Source: Meghimatium bilineatum
Lineage: Eukaryota > Mollusca > Gastropoda > Stylommatophora > Philomycidae
Reading direction: 5' to 3'
DNA: 64,000 nt
NCBI GenBank assembly: GCA_034231615.1
Contig: CM067298.1
Span: 33,734,127 to 33,798,126, forward strand
How positions within the stretch are numbered: position 1 is the stretch's first letter; each line of letters opens with the position of its first letter. Below, piece after piece: positions 61,331-64,000 of this stretch. The position numbers were made by a program, and so were the translations under genes. The notes beneath the pieces are model-generated. The model was not told the origin of the DNA. It ran no database searches and saw only the letters and a list, made by a program, of their open reading frames with translations.

Positions 61331-62618
61331 ACTTGTAGAATCAATCAGACATTATATAATTGTAGCTCATGAGAGATCTGCCTCTAAGATCTTAGATCAA
61401 TGTGTCTCATAAGAAATCTGTCACTAACTCTAAGTCCGTAGATCATTGTAGCTCATGAGAGATATGTCTAACCATTTTCCGTCCAGGAAATGTGCTAAGC
61501 AGCAACATCTGCTAAGGAATTCGGTTGTTGGTAATTATCTGCATATGAATCAGCCATCTTAATCGTATACTGCTGACTATTCACATTATTGATTGTAATT
61601 TTCCCAGTGCAAATCATATGTGTTTGCGGTGTTGTCCTGCCATCGATAAGAAAATATAAGTACACTTAGACACGGACACATACAAGAAACCAGTAAATAC
61701 ATTAAAAATATATTCACTTAATCATTCAGTTCATCTCAGCTGCGAAGAACAACGAAATGGAAATACAGAACATCAGAGATGTATGCGTCGGACCGTGTTC
61801 CTAACGTTCTTTCATGAGACGAAAGTTCGATTAGCTATTCCTGATCAGGTATTGTTTTTGAGCTGTTTCCTTTCAACCGCTTAATTCATGCATCTCTTTT
61901 GTAATACTTTCTCTGAAGTTTGTAAAGCAGTTCTCTCTTTAGTTACAGTTCAAGGTCCAAATAATTTTTACAATTATGCACAAACTCATCGGTAAATGGA
62001 AAATCATACATATAAGCGGGAATTTGTATACATGCACATAAGAGGAAGTATTACAGACACGTACGCGCAAACACGTGAAAATATTACATACACTTGAGTT
62101 ATAAGTTATGACTGCATGTTATCATCAACGCATTCCATATTCATGTGTGCTCCAATTCACGTTTCAAAAACACAGTCAGTGTGTAGCGTCCGACAGTTTC
62201 AGTTGGATGGGGCTGATTCCTCAGTCTTTTCGTATATTTATTATGTCTCTCTTTAATGGCTGTTTCATTCACCAGTCTCGCGCAGTCTTGAGAACGAGCA
62301 TGAGTCACATTTTTGAAAATCGTGTGAGCAGACCAGATCCCCTAACGCATTTACTGTGTCAGATCAGTCCATTGATACATCTATTGCCACTGTAGCCGTG
62401 CTCGCCAGTGTATCGACTACCTCATTATCGTCAACACCCGCCTATCGTGGCACGAATATAAAGGTAATCTTTCTGGTCAAATATTGTGACAACTCCAGCC
62501 ACTGACGGAGGACGACCCCCAACTACCAATATGCAGATCATGTCCACTAAGTCGTTAAATGTACATGCATGATAATAGTTATACAATCAATATAAGGTAA
62601 TACTGCAGTGAAACGGAA
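61331..62618. other. No gene seen; one short diverged repeat
   Basis: AGCTCATGAGAGATCTG and variants (TCTCATAAGAAATCTG, AGCTCATGAGAGATATG) recur about every 50 bp at 61362-61465. A 95-codon plus frame at 62108-62395 has no recognisable motif. Confidence 0.45.
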
Positions 62619-62739
62619 CAACAGTAGTACTTACATAGAGCCCAGGTTTTTTATGTTTAACTTAACACAACTGACGAACTATCACTAAGTGTAAGGGGTT
62701 ATGAGGTGTAAACACGAAAACATGCAAATTGCAATACGC

Positions 62740-62785
62740 AAGATATTTTCTACGTTTCGAACCATTAGGTCTTTATCAAGAATAT
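62740..62785 (-). other. Hammerhead-like motif, left arm
   Basis: The minus strand reads CTTGATAAAGACCTAATGG, then TTCGAAACGTAGAAAATATC. It resembles a degenerate CUGAUGA core, stem II ACC/GGT, the CGAAAC core, and a stem III closing on an ATC triplet. Confidence 0.4.
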
Positions 62786-62881
62786 ATAAAACATAACAGT
62801 GAAAAACAATTGAAACAGATACAACAATGTCACCACCATTGTTTTTACACAAATATAATAACACATATACACCGCAGAGAT

Positions 62882-62983
<102 letters not shown>

Positions 62984-63069
62984 ACAAATAAACAAATAGA
63001 ATGTCACACGTATACAATTGAAATCACAGAGAAGTTATTTTCATTATTTTTCACTCTTTGTTTAATATA

Positions 63070-63115
63070 TTCTTGAGAAAGACCTCACGGTTCGAAACGT
63101 CGAAAATGTCTTGTG
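63070..63115 (+). other. Hammerhead-like motif, right arm
   Basis: The plus strand reads CTTGAGAAAGACCTCACGG, then TTCGAAACGTCGAAAATGTC. Stem III ACGT/ATGT (one wobble) with loop CGAAA precedes a GTC triplet, which is the expected cleavage position. The CUGANGA core is imperfect. Confidence 0.45.
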
Positions 63116-63238
63116 CATTGCAATTTGTATGATTTCGTGTTTACACCTCATTACCCCTTAGTCTTATTGATAGTCCGTCTGTTGTGTTTAAGTGAAACAT
63201 CAAAAACATGTGTTCTACGTAAGTACTGTTGAGAATAA

Positions 63239-64000
63239 TTCTATGACATCAGCTATGTCAATGCCTCGGTCACAGTTTTTATCTCCATTATAAGACTGTT
63301 TGTGATTGCAGTAAAGACACTGATAGATTCTGTGACAGTTTTCTTACTGGACCGAGCCGAAACGGCCCAAGTACAACGTTAATGATAAACAAAACTGACC
63401 CATCAGTGTTGATTACATATTCCTGTGCAGTGTTATCATCACTACATGCTCTGATTTCTACATTCATAGCCACCTGATTTTATATCCATTCAACGTCTGC
63501 TGTGATAACTACACAGTGGGATAACCACAGTGAAGGTATCACTTAACGTAGACCACGTGGGTATCTAATTCACAGGATCAATGCACTTAGGTTGTGCAAT
63601 TGTCCGATAATATATTTTGCTTGTTCCAACTATGATCTACCTCTTTTGAGATTGTATCATTTCATTTTTATTGAGCTCTGGATGCAATGGATGAAATGTG
63701 TTGGCACTGATTATATCCACTGATTACATCCACTTACAGGAGTGTAGCTGGAGACTGAAATGTTGTGTGCCAAATACAGTTGTTCAAATGTAGGCTTTAA
63801 GCCACCACCACCTCCATTTATGGGCCACATAGATTTGAGAGTGGGTCCACAGAGAAGAAATGAAACTCGGCGTTGCAGACTCATCTATAGAGAGGAAAGC
63901 TAAGGTAGATAACTGAATGAACAAAAAAAACAAGATGTATATGGGTATGCCTTAACGAATCTGATGATATGAAAAACGTCATATGTATTTCATTTTAGGC
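63239..64000. other. No gene seen
   Basis: No assignable coding or repeat feature to the window edge. GATTACATCCACT is duplicated near 63708-63735. Confidence 0.45.

Overview
The window looks like a gene-poor, AT-rich intergenic or intronic stretch of an invertebrate animal genome. The mix of many decayed LINE 3' ends, tRNA-derived SINEs, hAT transposons, a Penelope-like element and abundant minisatellites and (TA)n tracts fits a lophotrochozoan. A mollusc, possibly a cephalopod, is my guess and not proven by the sequence. I find no host protein-coding gene, no rRNA and no functional tRNA. The recognisable protein-coding sequence I found belongs to transposable elements, almost all of it broken.

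Layout. 0-1 kb: the 3' end of a Penelope-like element on the minus strand (GIY-YIG endonuclease, then a hammerhead-like terminal module). 3.4-6.6 kb: pentamer and tetramer satellites, a (TA)n tract and two LINE pieces. 7.3-12 kb: degenerate minisatellites, three LINE 3' ends and a 42-bp array. 12.4-17 kb: two tRNA-derived SINEs, a 115-bp-arm foldback and a LINE 3' end. 17.8-19.8 kb: a LINE 3' end on the minus strand and a 33-bp array open in four frames. 21-25.8 kb: a 34-bp array, a possible small hAT derivative, a SINE and three abutting LINE 3' ends. 28.66-30.02 kb: a boundary-complete, internally deleted hAT element with 8-bp target duplication. 33.5-36.95 kb: a long decayed DUF4371/ZMYM1-type hAT transposase. 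38.5-43.9 kb: three LINE pieces and a 40-bp array.

46.9-58 kb: a 30-bp array, then two near-identical copies of one segment (47657-53391 and 53492-57921) on either side of exactly 100 N. Each carries the same order of 49-bp, 31-bp and 23-bp arrays and the same LINE reverse-transcriptase fragment. The repeated segment ends precisely at both gap edges, so I read it as two contigs that overlap but were not merged, and not as a proven tandem duplication. 58-64 kb: a SINE, a 34-bp array, a LINE fragment, and a head-to-head pair of Penelope-like terminal modules around a (TA)n tract, of the same family as the module at the window start.

The parts do not form a pathway. They record at least a dozen independent retroelement insertions, at least two DNA-transposon insertions and many local tandem expansions. 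The most useful results are the probable assembly artefact, the complete hAT element with its target duplication, the Penelope-like modules, and a dispersed repeat family that I could not assign.
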